The position numbers and the translations under genes were made by a program. Positions 24,731 to 34,257 of a DNA stretch of 51,279 bases are shown piece by piece. Below the pieces are notes generated by a model that made no database searches, was not told the DNA's origin, and worked only from the letters and a program-made list of their open reading frames with translations. The stretch comes from Candidatus Poribacteria bacterium. Its GTDB lineage: Bacteria > Poribacteria > WGA-4E > WGA-3G. The stretch covers positions 1-51,279 of the forward strand of contig JAJEGI010000152.1 of the NCBI GenBank assembly GCA_022819945.1, written 5' to 3'. The stretch's first letter is position 1; each line of letters opens with the position of its first letter.

Positions 24731-25675
24731 ATGAAAAACATATTGAAGTTTAACAGCGATCGGCGTTTCAAAATCGTGCAATTTACTGACATTCACTGGC
24801 AGAATGGTGAAGCCGCTGATCAACAATCAGCAGCACTGATGACACAAATCGCATCAGCAGAATCCCCGGATTTAATTGTGTTGACAGGCGATATTTTATC
24901 TGGTGGTGGATGCGATGATGCCGCTGATTCCCTCCGAGAAGTCGTTAAAATTGTAGAGGAATGCGGAATTCCCTGGGCTGCGGTTTTCGGTAACCATGAC
25001 GACGAAGGCAGCGCCGATCGCCACGAGTTGATGGCAGTTATGCAAGATAGTGAACTGTCACTCTCACAACCAGGACCGGCAGAGATCCCCGGCGTTGGGA
25101 ATTACATTTTACCTATTGTGCATTCTGAAAAGAACATATCCGCAGCACTGCTTTATTTTGTCGATTCTGGTAGTTACGCGCCAACAGATATTGGTGGCTA
25201 TGATTGGATTAGACGGGAACAAATTGTATGGTATCTGCAAGAATCCGCAAAGTTCGCTGCTGAAGCGGGACATCCACTCCCTGCGCTTGCGTTTTTTCAC
25301 ATCCCTATTCCAGAATATGACGAGGTGTGGGATTTTCACACCTGCTATGGTGTGAAATATGAGAATGTATGCGCGCCTCGGGTGAATACAGGCTTTTTCG
25401 CTGCGATGCATGAGGCGGGTGATGTCATGGGAACGTTTGTGGGACACGAGCATATCAACGATTTCTGGGGCGATTTGCACGGGATCCGTCTCTGCTATGG
25501 TCGCGCCACGGGTTACAATACATACGGTAGAGAAGGCTTTCCACGCGGTGCGCGTGTTATTCAGTTACAGGAAGGGACGCGAGAATTTGAGACCTGGCTC
25601 CATCTTGACGATGGCACCGTAATCCATTCACAGCCAGAACATACACCGATCCAACGAACTTTTACTGAGGATTAA
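24731..25675 (+). CDS. Calcineurin-like metallophosphoesterase
   Basis: The metal-binding motifs of the family occur in order: DIH (TDIHW), GD (LTGDI), GNHD (FGNHDDE), and GHEH near residue 237 with an earlier His in FFHIP. The set resembles purple-acid-phosphatase-like (Dcr2/PhoD-related) members of 300-320 residues. The start is taken at 24731, with GGGAGA upstream. There is no signal peptide, so it probably acts in the cytoplasm. The substrate is unknown. Confidence 0.85.
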   Translation: MKNILKFNSDRRFKIVQFTDIHWQNGEAADQQSAALMTQIASAESPDLIVLTGDILSGGGCDDAADSLREVVKIVEECGIPWAAVFGNHDDEGSADRHELMAVMQDSELSLSQPGPAEIPGVGNYILPIVHSEKNISAALLYFVDSGSYAPTDIGGYDWIRREQIVWYLQESAKFAAEAGHPLPALAFFHIPIPEYDEVWDFHTCYGVKYENVCAPRVNTGFFAAMHEAGDVMGTFVGHEHINDFWGDLHGIRLCYGRATGYNTYGREGFPRGARVIQLQEGTREFETWLHLDDGTVIHSQPEHTPIQRTFTED

Positions 25676-25739
25676 TAAGTTATATTACAACTAACAATGT
25701 AGTTAACGAATTCAGGACTGATTTTCATAGGAGGAAATT

Positions 25740-26084
25740 GTGAGAGCAAATTCTCAAATCTCTGTTCGACATGAAGGAAAGATCGCTATATTTGACATTA
25801 CGGGTTACCTTACCGATGCGTCCGAGTCTATCTTGAGCGACGCTTACGCTGACACAGAGGTTCAAGACGCTGAAAAAGTTTTACTCAACTTTGAACGGCG
25901 GAGCTTCATCACAAGTAGTGGTTTTGGAGAAATCATCAGATTACTCTGGAAGATGCGAGAGAAAGGACAGGTTTTACGAGTTGCCCATCCATCTACCCAG
26001 GTCCGGAATATTTTCAATACTATCGGGCTGACTCAAAGCATCGGTGTCTTTGAATCCGAAGAAGAGGCACTCAAAGATTTCTAA
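25740..26084 (+). CDS. STAS-domain protein (anti-sigma factor antagonist type)
   Basis: The 114 residues are a single STAS domain, as in SpoIIAA: strand VRHEGKIAIFDITGYL, then VLLNFERRSFITSSGFGEII, where the serine in SSG is at the position phosphorylated in such antagonists. The GTG start has a perfect AGGAGGAAATT in front. Partner anti-sigma kinases or phosphatases are not adjacent. It would act by switching a partner protein through phosphorylation. Confidence 0.82.
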   Translation: MRANSQISVRHEGKIAIFDITGYLTDASESILSDAYADTEVQDAEKVLLNFERRSFITSSGFGEIIRLLWKMREKGQVLRVAHPSTQVRNIFNTIGLTQSIGVFESEEEALKDF

Positions 26085-26112
26085 TTGATTTTCTCTGGTT
26101 CAAGCGTTTGTT

Positions 26113-28005
26113 TTATGGAAAAAGGGTGTACATATTCATATTCAAGATCACTCCCAATAAACTCCAGAAGCTTCCTGCGAGGAACTGACCGAATACGAAC
26201 CCCAAGAATAGGGGTAGTGCTTTACGATAGGCCCGCACCCCACCGCCTGCGAAAAGTACCTGCTTAAAGAGCCAACCCAAAAAGATTGAGAACCACATCC
26301 AACCGATTGCCCAACCGTTGCCGACAGCATAGCCGACTGGATAAAACGGCCACCACAAAAACTGACGTTTCAGAAACGTCAGTACACCGGTGAACAGAAA
26401 GCCAAATGCGATATGCTGGACAGCGGGTAGGTTCGGTGCGCGCGGTGTTATAATCCAGCTTTGCAAGCGGTTGAATTCACCAACGCCCCACCGTGCGAAT
26501 CGATATTCGTAATAGAGTGCGACATGCCCGACAATCGAAATGACTGTCCCGACAATTGATGCAACAATCAGTGCTACAACCAACCGATTCTCAGGTAAGC
26601 GGAAATGCCTACCGATCTTAAACGCTTCCAATTGATGCGGCATCGGGTGGCACCGGTATCCATACGCAAGCCATGACAATAAGGTGGTGTTGGTTAGATT
26701 TTGCGCACCCAATGGACGGCTCCCGCCGAATAATAACATAATCCTGTCGGGATGCATCCCGTGCAGTTCGTGTGTCGGCGGCCCGAGTTCGGCACGCATA
26801 CGTGTCATGCCGATGCATAACACCAAATAGATACCGAAATAGCCGAGCGCGACCCACGGCGATAATCCGGCAAAATACCAGAACCCCAATACCAACACCA
26901 TGCTAATTATCAATCCAAAGACAGCAAGCCGGTATAAACCGTCTTTAGATTTAAAGGAGAACACGCCGCTAAGTATCTCCCAAATCTGTCGCCGACTTGT
27001 GACGAGTGCAAGTGTCCCGATGCCGAGCCATGCGCCGCCACGTTGTTCAGTTTGTAAACCGATGGCGGTTGTCCACCCTGTTGCGCTGAAAAAGACGCGT
27101 TGCGCCCCCCAAAAAAGATAGAAAAACCACAAAGATAACGATAGATCCAACGGCATGAGGTATCCAAACCCTATCGCAAAGGGGTAGACATAGATTGGCA
27201 AACGTCCGACTGCGTTCCACGGTCGGTCAGAGAAATAGAGTTGATACTTAATTTTGAGGGACGGTATCACCGGAAAGAGATAGTTTAATCCTGCAAGAAT
27301 TTCTAACCCAAACGCGATGCCGAAACCGAGCCAAATCAGTTTATTCCGAAAGAGCGCGGATGTATTCCCAAGCAGTTCAACAGGCAGCGTCGTTAAGGGA
27401 TAACTCAATTTCTCGTGGTCAATCCACTGTTTCCTAATGATAATATTGACACAAAGCATCATAAAGAGAATAACCACTACCAATCCACTCCACGCGACAA
27501 TAGGCCACAGCCACGCCTCCATGTATTGCTGCTGCCAAAACGTATCATCCCCCTCAAAATAACCCTGTAGAATACCCCGATCCGTAATGGTTAGCCATGT
27601 CGGCATGAATCGGAAAAAGAGGTCTGCCCATTCATTTTCGGGTGTTGCGAACCAGCCTGCATTGGCAATCATTGGCACTAATTGTCGAACAATGTCGTGT
27701 CCCGCAAGCGCAGTCGCGACCGATACCATCACATAAGTCAGCGCGAGTTCACGCGATGTCGGTGCAAAACCCTTGAAAATCTTTTTAAGCAATGGGGTTA
27801 TGAGTGCCAGTAGAAAAAATGTGAAAAGGACAGTGGGAAAAATAGAGAAATCAGTGAGTTCCCAGACAACCCGGTTTTCTGCGGAAATAATCCAATAACA
27901 GGTAAGGATAATAAGAATCGAACCGAAGACGAGCGTCCCGAAAAGAAAACGGGTTGCTGAGGACTTTTGGTTGCTCTCAGTCGTGGTTTGTGCTTTGTGC
28001 TGCAT
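26113..28005 (-). CDS. DUF6785-type polytopic membrane protein, second copy
   Basis: This 630-residue paralogue of the protein at 10445-12454 shares the order of hydrophobic segments, the IRKQWI(D/E)HEKLSYPL-type block after the third quarter of the N-terminal half, and the C-terminal GW(L/F)xK, GG, YRK and FGQ pattern. The function is unknown; transport is a guess from its shape. It is not next to sugar-degrading genes here. Upstream there is no ribosome site but a -10 box 6 bases from the ATG, so the mRNA may be leaderless. Confidence 0.65.
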   Translation of the reverse strand: MQHKAQTTTESNQKSSATRFLFGTLVFGSILIILTCYWIISAENRVVWELTDFSIFPTVLFTFFLLALITPLLKKIFKGFAPTSRELALTYVMVSVATALAGHDIVRQLVPMIANAGWFATPENEWADLFFRFMPTWLTITDRGILQGYFEGDDTFWQQQYMEAWLWPIVAWSGLVVVILFMMLCVNIIIRKQWIDHEKLSYPLTTLPVELLGNTSALFRNKLIWLGFGIAFGLEILAGLNYLFPVIPSLKIKYQLYFSDRPWNAVGRLPIYVYPFAIGFGYLMPLDLSLSLWFFYLFWGAQRVFFSATGWTTAIGLQTEQRGGAWLGIGTLALVTSRRQIWEILSGVFSFKSKDGLYRLAVFGLIISMVLVLGFWYFAGLSPWVALGYFGIYLVLCIGMTRMRAELGPPTHELHGMHPDRIMLLFGGSRPLGAQNLTNTTLLSWLAYGYRCHPMPHQLEAFKIGRHFRLPENRLVVALIVASIVGTVISIVGHVALYYEYRFARWGVGEFNRLQSWIITPRAPNLPAVQHIAFGFLFTGVLTFLKRQFLWWPFYPVGYAVGNGWAIGWMWFSIFLGWLFKQVLFAGGGVRAYRKALPLFLGFVFGQFLAGSFWSLLGVILNMNMYTLFP

Positions 28006-28011
28006 GCTTAT

Positions 28012-28041
28012 AGTATACCATATCGGTTAGTGTTGATGCAA
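28012..28041 (-). promoter_or_regulatory. Promoter abutting the DUF6785 start (possible leaderless mRNA)
   Basis: On the minus strand TTGCAT (28036-28041) and TATACT (28012-28017) are spaced by 18 bases. The ATG follows only 6 bases after the -10 box, so transcription would start at or near the A of the start codon. Confidence 0.5.
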
Positions 28042-28150
28042 CGATACGTGATGGGTTAGTCGGGGTATTTATAGTAAAACTAACAATTAAATAGACCCTT
28101 TCTCCTTTAACAGAAGACGGTTCGTAGGGGAGAGGTGCTCAGTTTCGAGA

Positions 28151-28179
28151 TTGCCAACTTCTTCGCTTTGTGTTATAAT
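28151..28179 (+). promoter_or_regulatory. Promoter of the glycosyltransferase pair
   Basis: TTGCCA (28151-28156) and TATAAT (28174-28179) are spaced by 17 bases. An AAGGAAAC ribosome site precedes the ATG at 28215. Confidence 0.65.
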
Positions 28180-28214
28180 AAACGCAACTTTAACTCAATA
28201 AGTAAGGAAACAAT

Positions 28215-29279
28215 ATGCTGCCGCGCGTCTCGAAAAATGGGGATCTGCTTCCTGACATTAATAAGATACTTGTCATCCGCGCTGATGGCATTGGCGACTT
28301 GCTGAACTCAACACCGGCGATCGCGCTGTTACGGGAGAACTACCCATCCGCGGAAATCACTGTGCTGGCGAGTCCGCTCAATGCGCCTGTGTTAATTGGC
28401 AATCCTGATGTCAATCGGGTTTTGGTCTTTGACCGAGATGGAAAACATCGTGGTATCTTTGCACGATTCCAATTTTATCGTGAGTTACGTCGTGAGCGGT
28501 TTCGACTCGTCGTTGCCATGCATACAGCGATGTGGTCCCATCTTGTGGCTCTTCTCTCTGGTGCGCGTTACCGCTTAGGACGCTATCACAAACGCCTTAG
28601 ATCCACTCTCACACATGCGTGGCGCGGTAAATATCGAAAAGGTGAAACCCACGAAGTTGATAGGGACTTGGAACTCGTCCGATTAATCTGTAAAGGGGAA
28701 AGCAAACGAAAACTGATATACCATGCGTTGCCTGATGAGATCGCTGCTGCTAAAGCACAACGGACTGCATGGGGTATCGGTGCCGATGCGTTTCTCATCG
28801 GCATCCATCCTGGCGGGAGCTCGTTTGATAAACGCTGGCCCGAAAAGCAGTACGCCGACCTCGCCGATAGATTAGTACAACAGTACAATGCAACGATACT
28901 CCTCTTACGTGGTCCTAAAGAAGCAGAATTGGTGCAGAACATTCAAGAAGCGATGCAGTCTCATGCGATCACCTACGCGCCAGCGACAATTCGTGAGTTG
29001 GGCGCACTCCTATCCTGTTGCAACATAGTCATCTGCAACGACTCCGGTCCGATGCACCTCGCTGCGGCCTTGGATGTACCTACGGTTGCTATCTTCGGTC
29101 CGACTGACCACGTGGTGTGGCATCCATTGAATGAAAATGCGACTATTGTGCGAAGAGATATGCCGTGCTGGCCGTGTAGTCCGCGTAAATGTAAAATCGG
29201 ATGGGAATGCACGAAAAAACTTCCGGTTGAACCTGTTTGGGATGCAACCACGCTAACCATAGAGGCAAACCAGAAATGA
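28215..29279 (+). CDS. Glycosyltransferase family 9 (heptosyltransferase-like)
   Basis: The N-terminal domain begins KILVIRADGIGDLLNSTPA. The C-terminal domain has GIHPGGSSFDKRWP and CNDSGPMHLAAALDVPTVAI with FGPTD, both hallmarks of GT9 enzymes that add heptose to lipopolysaccharide. The end, MPCWPCSPRKC, is also typical. The likely role is adding a sugar to a surface glycolipid at the cytoplasmic face of the inner membrane. The acceptor is unknown. It shares an ATGA overlap with the next glycosyltransferase. Confidence 0.88.
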   Translation: MLPRVSKNGDLLPDINKILVIRADGIGDLLNSTPAIALLRENYPSAEITVLASPLNAPVLIGNPDVNRVLVFDRDGKHRGIFARFQFYRELRRERFRLVVAMHTAMWSHLVALLSGARYRLGRYHKRLRSTLTHAWRGKYRKGETHEVDRDLELVRLICKGESKRKLIYHALPDEIAAAKAQRTAWGIGADAFLIGIHPGGSSFDKRWPEKQYADLADRLVQQYNATILLLRGPKEAELVQNIQEAMQSHAITYAPATIRELGALLSCCNIVICNDSGPMHLAAALDVPTVAIFGPTDHVVWHPLNENATIVRRDMPCWPCSPRKCKIGWECTKKLPVEPVWDATTLTIEANQK

Positions 29280-30511
29280 AAATTGTCATAGTCTGCTGGG
29301 GATCAACTGGAGATGTCTACCCTGTTTTAGCACTGTCGGAACGTTTGCTGGAACGTGGGCATCAGGTACGGGTCTGTTCACCCGCACTCTATAGAGACAA
29401 GATTCTTGAGGTTGGCGCGGAATACTATGAGATAGGCGTTGCTTTTGATTTAGCAGAGTTTCACGCGGCGATGGATGCGATCATCCCAAAGCGCGACCCG
29501 ACTGCGATGCTACGGCTCATCGTTGAGGAAGGGATTGTGCGTCGTGGCGGAAAGTGGTACCAGGACTGCTTGTCGGCAATGAAAGGGTTTGATATAGCGA
29601 TCTGTCATTCAGTCGATATTCCCGGACAGGAGGCAGCAATTCGTAACGGGATTCCGTGGTTCACCGTGACGTATTGTCCGGGTTTCATCAAATGCTTAGA
29701 TTTCGCGCCCTATCCGTTCCCCAACTGGGGACGCATCTCCAACGCTATGGTGTGGAAATTGGTGCAACTTCGGCTTGCTCCAAGTATAGACGTGCTTTTT
29801 AATCAATTTATTGCGTCAGTTGGTGGAGAACCGAGGCAGACAGTGGCATTAGAAGGAATGTACTCGCCGCATCTGAACCTTATTGCTGCGTCTCCTATGC
29901 TCTGTCCACCCGCTGATTTCCCACCGAATCACAAATTCACGGGGGTATGGCACCTCGCGTCTCCTGATTATATCCCGCCGCCTGAACTTGTCGATTTTTT
30001 AGCGGAAGGGCCATCACCTGTTATTGTTACGTTTGGCTCTATGGGTGGCTCAAATGGACGTGAGACAACAGAAATCTTGATTGAGGCTATTAGAAAGACT
30101 GACCAACGTGCAATTATCCAAGCGGGATGGGGACAACTCGGCACGCAAGAAACACGATCGGACATCTATTGCACAGAATATGTGCCACATCAGTGGCTGT
30201 TTCCGAAAGGGTGTTGCGTTGTGCATCACGGTGGTGCGGGTACCACGGCTTCGGTGTGTCGTGCGAAAGTGCCTTCTGTTGTTGTAGCGCACCACGCGGA
30301 TCAACCCTATTGGGGAAAACGTTTATTCGATTTAGGGGTTGCCCCTAAGCATCTGCGCCGCCGGAACCTTACCGTTAAACGGTTAGCGGAACGTATCCAA
30401 GAGGTTTTGGAAACTCCAGAGATGACCACGCGAGCACAGGTCTTAGGAAAACAGATGGCATCAGAAGATGGGTTAACGACAGCCGTTGAACTCATCGAAT
30501 CTTTTTCTTAA
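29276..30511 (+). CDS. Glycosyltransferase of the GT1/UGT type
   Basis: The start is placed at 29276, where ATGA overlaps the stop of the preceding gene and the Rossmann domain begins at once (MKIVIVCWGSTGDVYPVLAL). The C-terminal nucleotide-sugar site is the UGT-like block VVHHGGAGTTASVCRAKVPS followed by HHADQPYWGKRL. Such enzymes transfer a sugar from UDP- or dTDP-sugars to lipids, sterols or other small molecules. With the GT9 neighbour it may build a glycolipid. The acceptor is not deducible. Confidence 0.87.
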   Translation: MKIVIVCWGSTGDVYPVLALSERLLERGHQVRVCSPALYRDKILEVGAEYYEIGVAFDLAEFHAAMDAIIPKRDPTAMLRLIVEEGIVRRGGKWYQDCLSAMKGFDIAICHSVDIPGQEAAIRNGIPWFTVTYCPGFIKCLDFAPYPFPNWGRISNAMVWKLVQLRLAPSIDVLFNQFIASVGGEPRQTVALEGMYSPHLNLIAASPMLCPPADFPPNHKFTGVWHLASPDYIPPPELVDFLAEGPSPVIVTFGSMGGSNGRETTEILIEAIRKTDQRAIIQAGWGQLGTQETRSDIYCTEYVPHQWLFPKGCCVVHHGGAGTTASVCRAKVPSVVVAHHADQPYWGKRLFDLGVAPKHLRRRNLTVKRLAERIQEVLETPEMTTRAQVLGKQMASEDGLTTAVELIESFS

Positions 30512-30532
30512 CGCATTCACTCGGCGGAACCC

Positions 30533-30718
30533 TTAAAAAAATGCCAAAGAAAATTCTTGTTTCCAGTAGCGAAAGGGAGGATTTAGGTATCTTTCTTCTC
30601 CTCCAGACGTTTGAATAAAATCTATCATGATGTCTCGATGGTATTCGGTTTCTGCCATAGGTGTACCATCCGATTCGGGATAGACGACTGTCGGTGCTGC
30701 TTTTATTTTATCCTGCAT
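30533..30718 (-). pseudogene. Truncated Uma2-family gene
   Basis: The first 37 residues (MQDKIKAAPTVVYPESDGTP, then MAETEYHRDIMIDFIQT) match the usual start of Uma2-family putative endonucleases, and a GGAGG ribosome site precedes the ATG. From about base 30607 on, the reading frame continues into unrelated sequence (SGGEERYLNPPF...) and stops. The catalytic core is missing, so the gene is dead. Uma2 genes often occur in many copies in genomes of this kind. Confidence 0.6.
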
Positions 30719-30776
30719 CGTGCTACCTCCGGTCTTTGCGATAGTATCAATTTGTCAAGCAATTATATCACAACAA

Positions 30777-33032
30777 TTACTGGCTATCAAGTAGTTTTGG
30801 AAAATTTCTCCACTGCAATCGTAGACTATTCAACACAACGGATACACTACTAAATGCCATCGCAAACGCAGCGAGCATCGGGTGCAACTCACGGAACATT
30901 GATGGTACAAACGAAAACGGATACAATGCTCCCGCGGCGATAGGAATTAATAGGACATTGTAGAAGAACGCCCAAAAAAGGTTCTGTTTAATCGTGCGCA
31001 TCGTTGAACGGCTGAGCCGTATAGCATCCGGGAGCCCGCGCAAATCGCTGTGCATGAGCGTCACGTGTGCTGTCTCCCGCGCAATGTCGGTGCCTGTGCC
31101 GAGTGAGATGCCGATATCGGCTTGTGCCAATGCAGGGGTGTCGTTAATGCCGTCACCTACCATTGCGACGAGTCCATTATTTTCTGCCTGTAACTTCTTA
31201 ACGGCTGCCGCTTTATCTTCGGGTTTGAGTTCTGCCATGACATCACTAATCCGTGAAGCCTTGGCGATCGCATCCGCCGTAACGCGGTTATCCCCTGTCA
31301 TCATTGTTACCGTACATCCAAGTTCGTAGAGTGCCGCGACTGCAGCTTGCGCTTCCGATTTCAAGGTATCCGAGACCGCCAGCAGCCCAACAACGTGATC
31401 ATCAACGGCAACCCATAGAACAGTTTTCGCCTCGGTCTGTAAACGCTCTGCTTCTTCTTTAAATTTTCTTGTTGGAATGTTGTGTTGTTGAATTAAGGAT
31501 AAATTGCCTATCATGACACTATGTTCACCGACCTGTGCGGTGACACCGTGTCCAGTGACGGCTTCAAACTGACTCGGTGTAGCGATATCCAGTCCACGTT
31601 CTTTAGCGGCTTGGACAACTGCTTTTCCGATGGGATGTTCACTGCCACGCTCCGCAGCGGCAGATAGTTGTAGAAGTTCGGATTCGTCTTCATCCGTGAG
31701 AATATCTGTAAGCGTGAGTTTCCCCTCTGTCAAGGTGCCTGTTTTATCGAGAACAATTGTGGTTAAGTCGCCTGCGCGTTCGAGTGCTTCGCCGTTTCGG
31801 AAGAGGATGCCGCGTTGCGCGCCGATACCTGTTCCCATCATAACGGCTGTCGGTGTGGCGAGTCCCAATGCACAAGGGCAGGCTGTGACGAGAATGGCAA
31901 CGAGGCGGAGCATTGCTGGCGTGAACCCTTCTCCGAGGAGGAACCACCACGCGAGAAACGTCACAACGGCAATCCCAGTAACGACAGGTACAAATACATT
32001 TGTGACTGCATCGGCAGCGCGTTGGATAGGTGGCTTGCTCTGTTGCGTTGTGTATACCAATTGGACAAGGCGGGAAAGGGCTGTTTCGGTGCCGACGTGC
32101 GTGGCTTCAATCGTGAGCATCCCACTCTGGTTCATCGTTGCAGCGGTCACAGCGTCTCCCGGCACCTTATCTACAGGCAGGCTCTCTCCGGTAAAGACGC
32201 TTTCATCAATGGCACTTTTGCCGTTGCGTACCACGCCATCAACAGGAATACTTTCGCCGGGACGGACAAGGAGGATATCTCCTACATCGACCTGTTCAAT
32301 AGGAATCTGTTGTTCTTCGTCGTCTTTTAAGCGGCACGCGACTTTCGGGGAAAGTTGCGGGAGTTTTTTCAATGCTGCGCTTATCTTACCTTTCGCACGT
32401 GCTTCAAGCAGTTTCCCCAACTTAATCAACGTAATGATAACCGCGGCTGTCTCAAAATAGACATGCGCGCCGAAGCGTGTCCCTTCGCCCGTTGTTAGTG
32501 CAATCGTTACAGCGAGGCTATAAAAAAATGCCACAGATGATCCCATAGCGACGAGGACATCCATATTGGCGGATCGGTTGCGCAAGGCTTTGATACCGCC
32601 GATGTAATAGTCCCAAGCGACATACGCCTGTACGGGTAATGCTAAACTAAACATGAGCCAGTTCACCCAGTGTGCAGATGCCCACGTCCCTATCAGGTTC
32701 ATATCCCTACCCATGCTGAGGAGGAAAAGCGGGAACGTGAAGATTACCCCGACAGCGAATTGCAGCTTCTGCCGTCGGGATTCCGCAGCGCGAGCCTCGG
32801 CTTCTTCGTCTTCATCAACAACGTCAAACCCGAGATCTCGGATCTTATCGACGATGGCTTCCTCGCTGAGCGCGGATGCATCAAAGGTAACAGCGGCATA
32901 TTCGGTGGCGAGGCTGACTTCTGCCGCAAGGACACCATCCATCTTTTTAAGATGCCTTGTGATAGTGCTTGAGCAGTTTTCGCAGTGCATTCCGGTGATA
33001 GGGAGCGTAATTTGGTGTTCCACGGTATACAT
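30777..33032 (-). CDS. copA: Copper-transporting P-type ATPase
   Basis: One N-terminal heavy-metal domain carries GMHCENC (C17, C20). It is followed by eight membrane segments, the transport motif CPC (385-387), the actuator loop TGES (281-284), the phosphorylation site DKTGTLT (from D429), SEHPIG and MVGDGINDTPAL. The set, at 751 residues, is that of P1B-1 ATPases exporting Cu(I) at the inner membrane. AGGAGG ends only 3 bases before the ATG at 33032; a GTG at codon 4 is an alternative start. No copper regulator or chaperone gene is adjacent. Confidence 0.95.
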   Translation of the reverse strand: MYTVEHQITLPITGMHCENCSSTITRHLKKMDGVLAAEVSLATEYAAVTFDASALSEEAIVDKIRDLGFDVVDEDEEAEARAAESRRQKLQFAVGVIFTFPLFLLSMGRDMNLIGTWASAHWVNWLMFSLALPVQAYVAWDYYIGGIKALRNRSANMDVLVAMGSSVAFFYSLAVTIALTTGEGTRFGAHVYFETAAVIITLIKLGKLLEARAKGKISAALKKLPQLSPKVACRLKDDEEQQIPIEQVDVGDILLVRPGESIPVDGVVRNGKSAIDESVFTGESLPVDKVPGDAVTAATMNQSGMLTIEATHVGTETALSRLVQLVYTTQQSKPPIQRAADAVTNVFVPVVTGIAVVTFLAWWFLLGEGFTPAMLRLVAILVTACPCALGLATPTAVMMGTGIGAQRGILFRNGEALERAGDLTTIVLDKTGTLTEGKLTLTDILTDEDESELLQLSAAAERGSEHPIGKAVVQAAKERGLDIATPSQFEAVTGHGVTAQVGEHSVMIGNLSLIQQHNIPTRKFKEEAERLQTEAKTVLWVAVDDHVVGLLAVSDTLKSEAQAAVAALYELGCTVTMMTGDNRVTADAIAKASRISDVMAELKPEDKAAAVKKLQAENNGLVAMVGDGINDTPALAQADIGISLGTGTDIARETAHVTLMHSDLRGLPDAIRLSRSTMRTIKQNLFWAFFYNVLLIPIAAGALYPFSFVPSMFRELHPMLAAFAMAFSSVSVVLNSLRLQWRNFPKLLDSQ

Positions 33033-33081
33033 TCACCTCCTGCGGAGAAAGAATGGTAAAAGGCACAGGAAGGGCTTAATC

Positions 33082-33143
33082 GGAAGGATGGAAGGTTGGA
33101 AACAGTGGTGCTTCCACTCATCTCCTATCCTTCCATGTTTCAA
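33082..33143. repeat. Purine-rich inverted repeat, copy 1
   Basis: GGAAGGAT (33082-33089) is complementary to ATCCTTCC (33127-33134), within a larger GGAAGGATGGAAGGTTGGA ... CCTTCCATG arrangement. A related element lies at 35717-35770. It fills the gap between copA and the oxidoreductase gene. Confidence 0.6.
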
Positions 33144-33157
33144 TAATCTCTTAGCTG

Positions 33158-34126
33158 CTATGTTAGGTGTACAGGTAGCCCTGTTTCCAGAGATTCGTTG
33201 GCCGCAATGGACAAAATAGCGGTTTTCGCGGCATCGGCATAGGGGGATCGGATTGCGCTGCCGTCCCCGGTGCGGACTGCTTCGATAAAGGTGCTATCCA
33301 TATCAATGGTGCAATTGTTTTGCGGGTTCCACGTGGTTTTTTCATCGGCGGTAGAGAGCACAAGCGCGCGACGGAGATGGTATTCAAGGGAACCATCTTC
33401 ACAGAAAATGTCTAACCCCGAACGCCGCATCCCATTCGTTGTGAAACAAGCGGAGAACATGATACCAAAAACACCGCTCTCAAATTGTAAGGAAACAGCA
33501 GACGCTTCCTCAATATCGTAATCGGTATCAGGAATCAGGTCATAGCGTGCGACAGCATAAACGGTCTTGACCTCACCGAAGAGGTATCTCGCCATATCAA
33601 ATTCGTGTGTCGTCTGCTCCATGAGTTGTCCACCGGATTTTGCTTTCTCGCGCCACCATCCACCGGGCATACCGCCCATCCAGTAGCCCATGAAGAATCC
33701 GACGCGTCGGGAAGCGAGGAGTTCCTGCGCTTTATCGATGATGTCCAGATAACGTTCCTGATACCCAGTCGCAGTGATAATCCCCTTTTCTTCTATTATC
33801 GCAGCGATTTCCTTTGCATCGTCAGCATCCATGTGTACCGGTTTTTCGACGAACATCGCCAATCCAGCGTCAATAACAGCACGTTCAGGTGCGCCGTGGG
33901 CGAAAGGTGGGATCGAGATATAGACAGCATCCAATTCCTCGTTTGCGAGCATCTCATTATAATCCGCATAGGCTTTACCGCCGTACTGCGTGACAGCCCG
34001 CTCCGCTTTTTCAACGACGATATCACAAAAGGCAACAAACTTTGAACCGCCGATCTCAGTTAATTCACGTAGGTGGCGGTTCATATTACCACCTGTACCG
34101 ATAAAACCTAATCTAACGTTTGACAT
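33158..34126 (-). CDS. Gfo/Idh/MocA family oxidoreductase
   Basis: The start is placed at 34126, where the NAD(P)-binding domain begins (MSNVRLGFIGTGGNMNRHL). The family block FVEKPVHMDADDAKEI and a following GYQERYLD, then GGQLMEQTTHEFDMARYLFG, mark a sugar or inositol dehydrogenase-type protein: Lys in EKP and His in THEFD are the likely catalytic residues. At 322 residues it is of normal length. The substrate is unknown. The ribosome site is weak. Confidence 0.88.
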   Translation of the reverse strand: MSNVRLGFIGTGGNMNRHLRELTEIGGSKFVAFCDIVVEKAERAVTQYGGKAYADYNEMLANEELDAVYISIPPFAHGAPERAVIDAGLAMFVEKPVHMDADDAKEIAAIIEEKGIITATGYQERYLDIIDKAQELLASRRVGFFMGYWMGGMPGGWWREKAKSGGQLMEQTTHEFDMARYLFGEVKTVYAVARYDLIPDTDYDIEEASAVSLQFESGVFGIMFSACFTTNGMRRSGLDIFCEDGSLEYHLRRALVLSTADEKTTWNPQNNCTIDMDSTFIEAVRTGDGSAIRSPYADAAKTAILSIAANESLETGLPVHLT

Positions 34127-34147
34127 TTTTTTACTATTGTCCTTGCT

Positions 34148-34172
34148 CGTTTCTCTCCGTTGTCGAGAAACG
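34148..34172 (+). repeat. Hairpin element A with loop TCCGTTGTC
   Basis: CGTTTCTC pairs perfectly with GAGAAACG around the 9-base loop TCCGTTGTC. It lies just upstream of the oxidoreductase start. A second hairpin with the same loop but a different stem is at 43731-43757 on the other strand. Confidence 0.7.
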
Positions 34173-34257
34173 GGTGGTTTATTAATTCTTAGTTTCGTGA
34201 TTAAGTGTACGGTAATTGAGTTGTTGCCCAAAAACCCACTATCCCCTCAGATAGCAC

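Noticed and set aside
31630..32460. Long plus-strand open frame opposite copA
   Set aside because: Its composition (Ser, Arg and Pro rich) is that of an antisense shadow and copA is certain.
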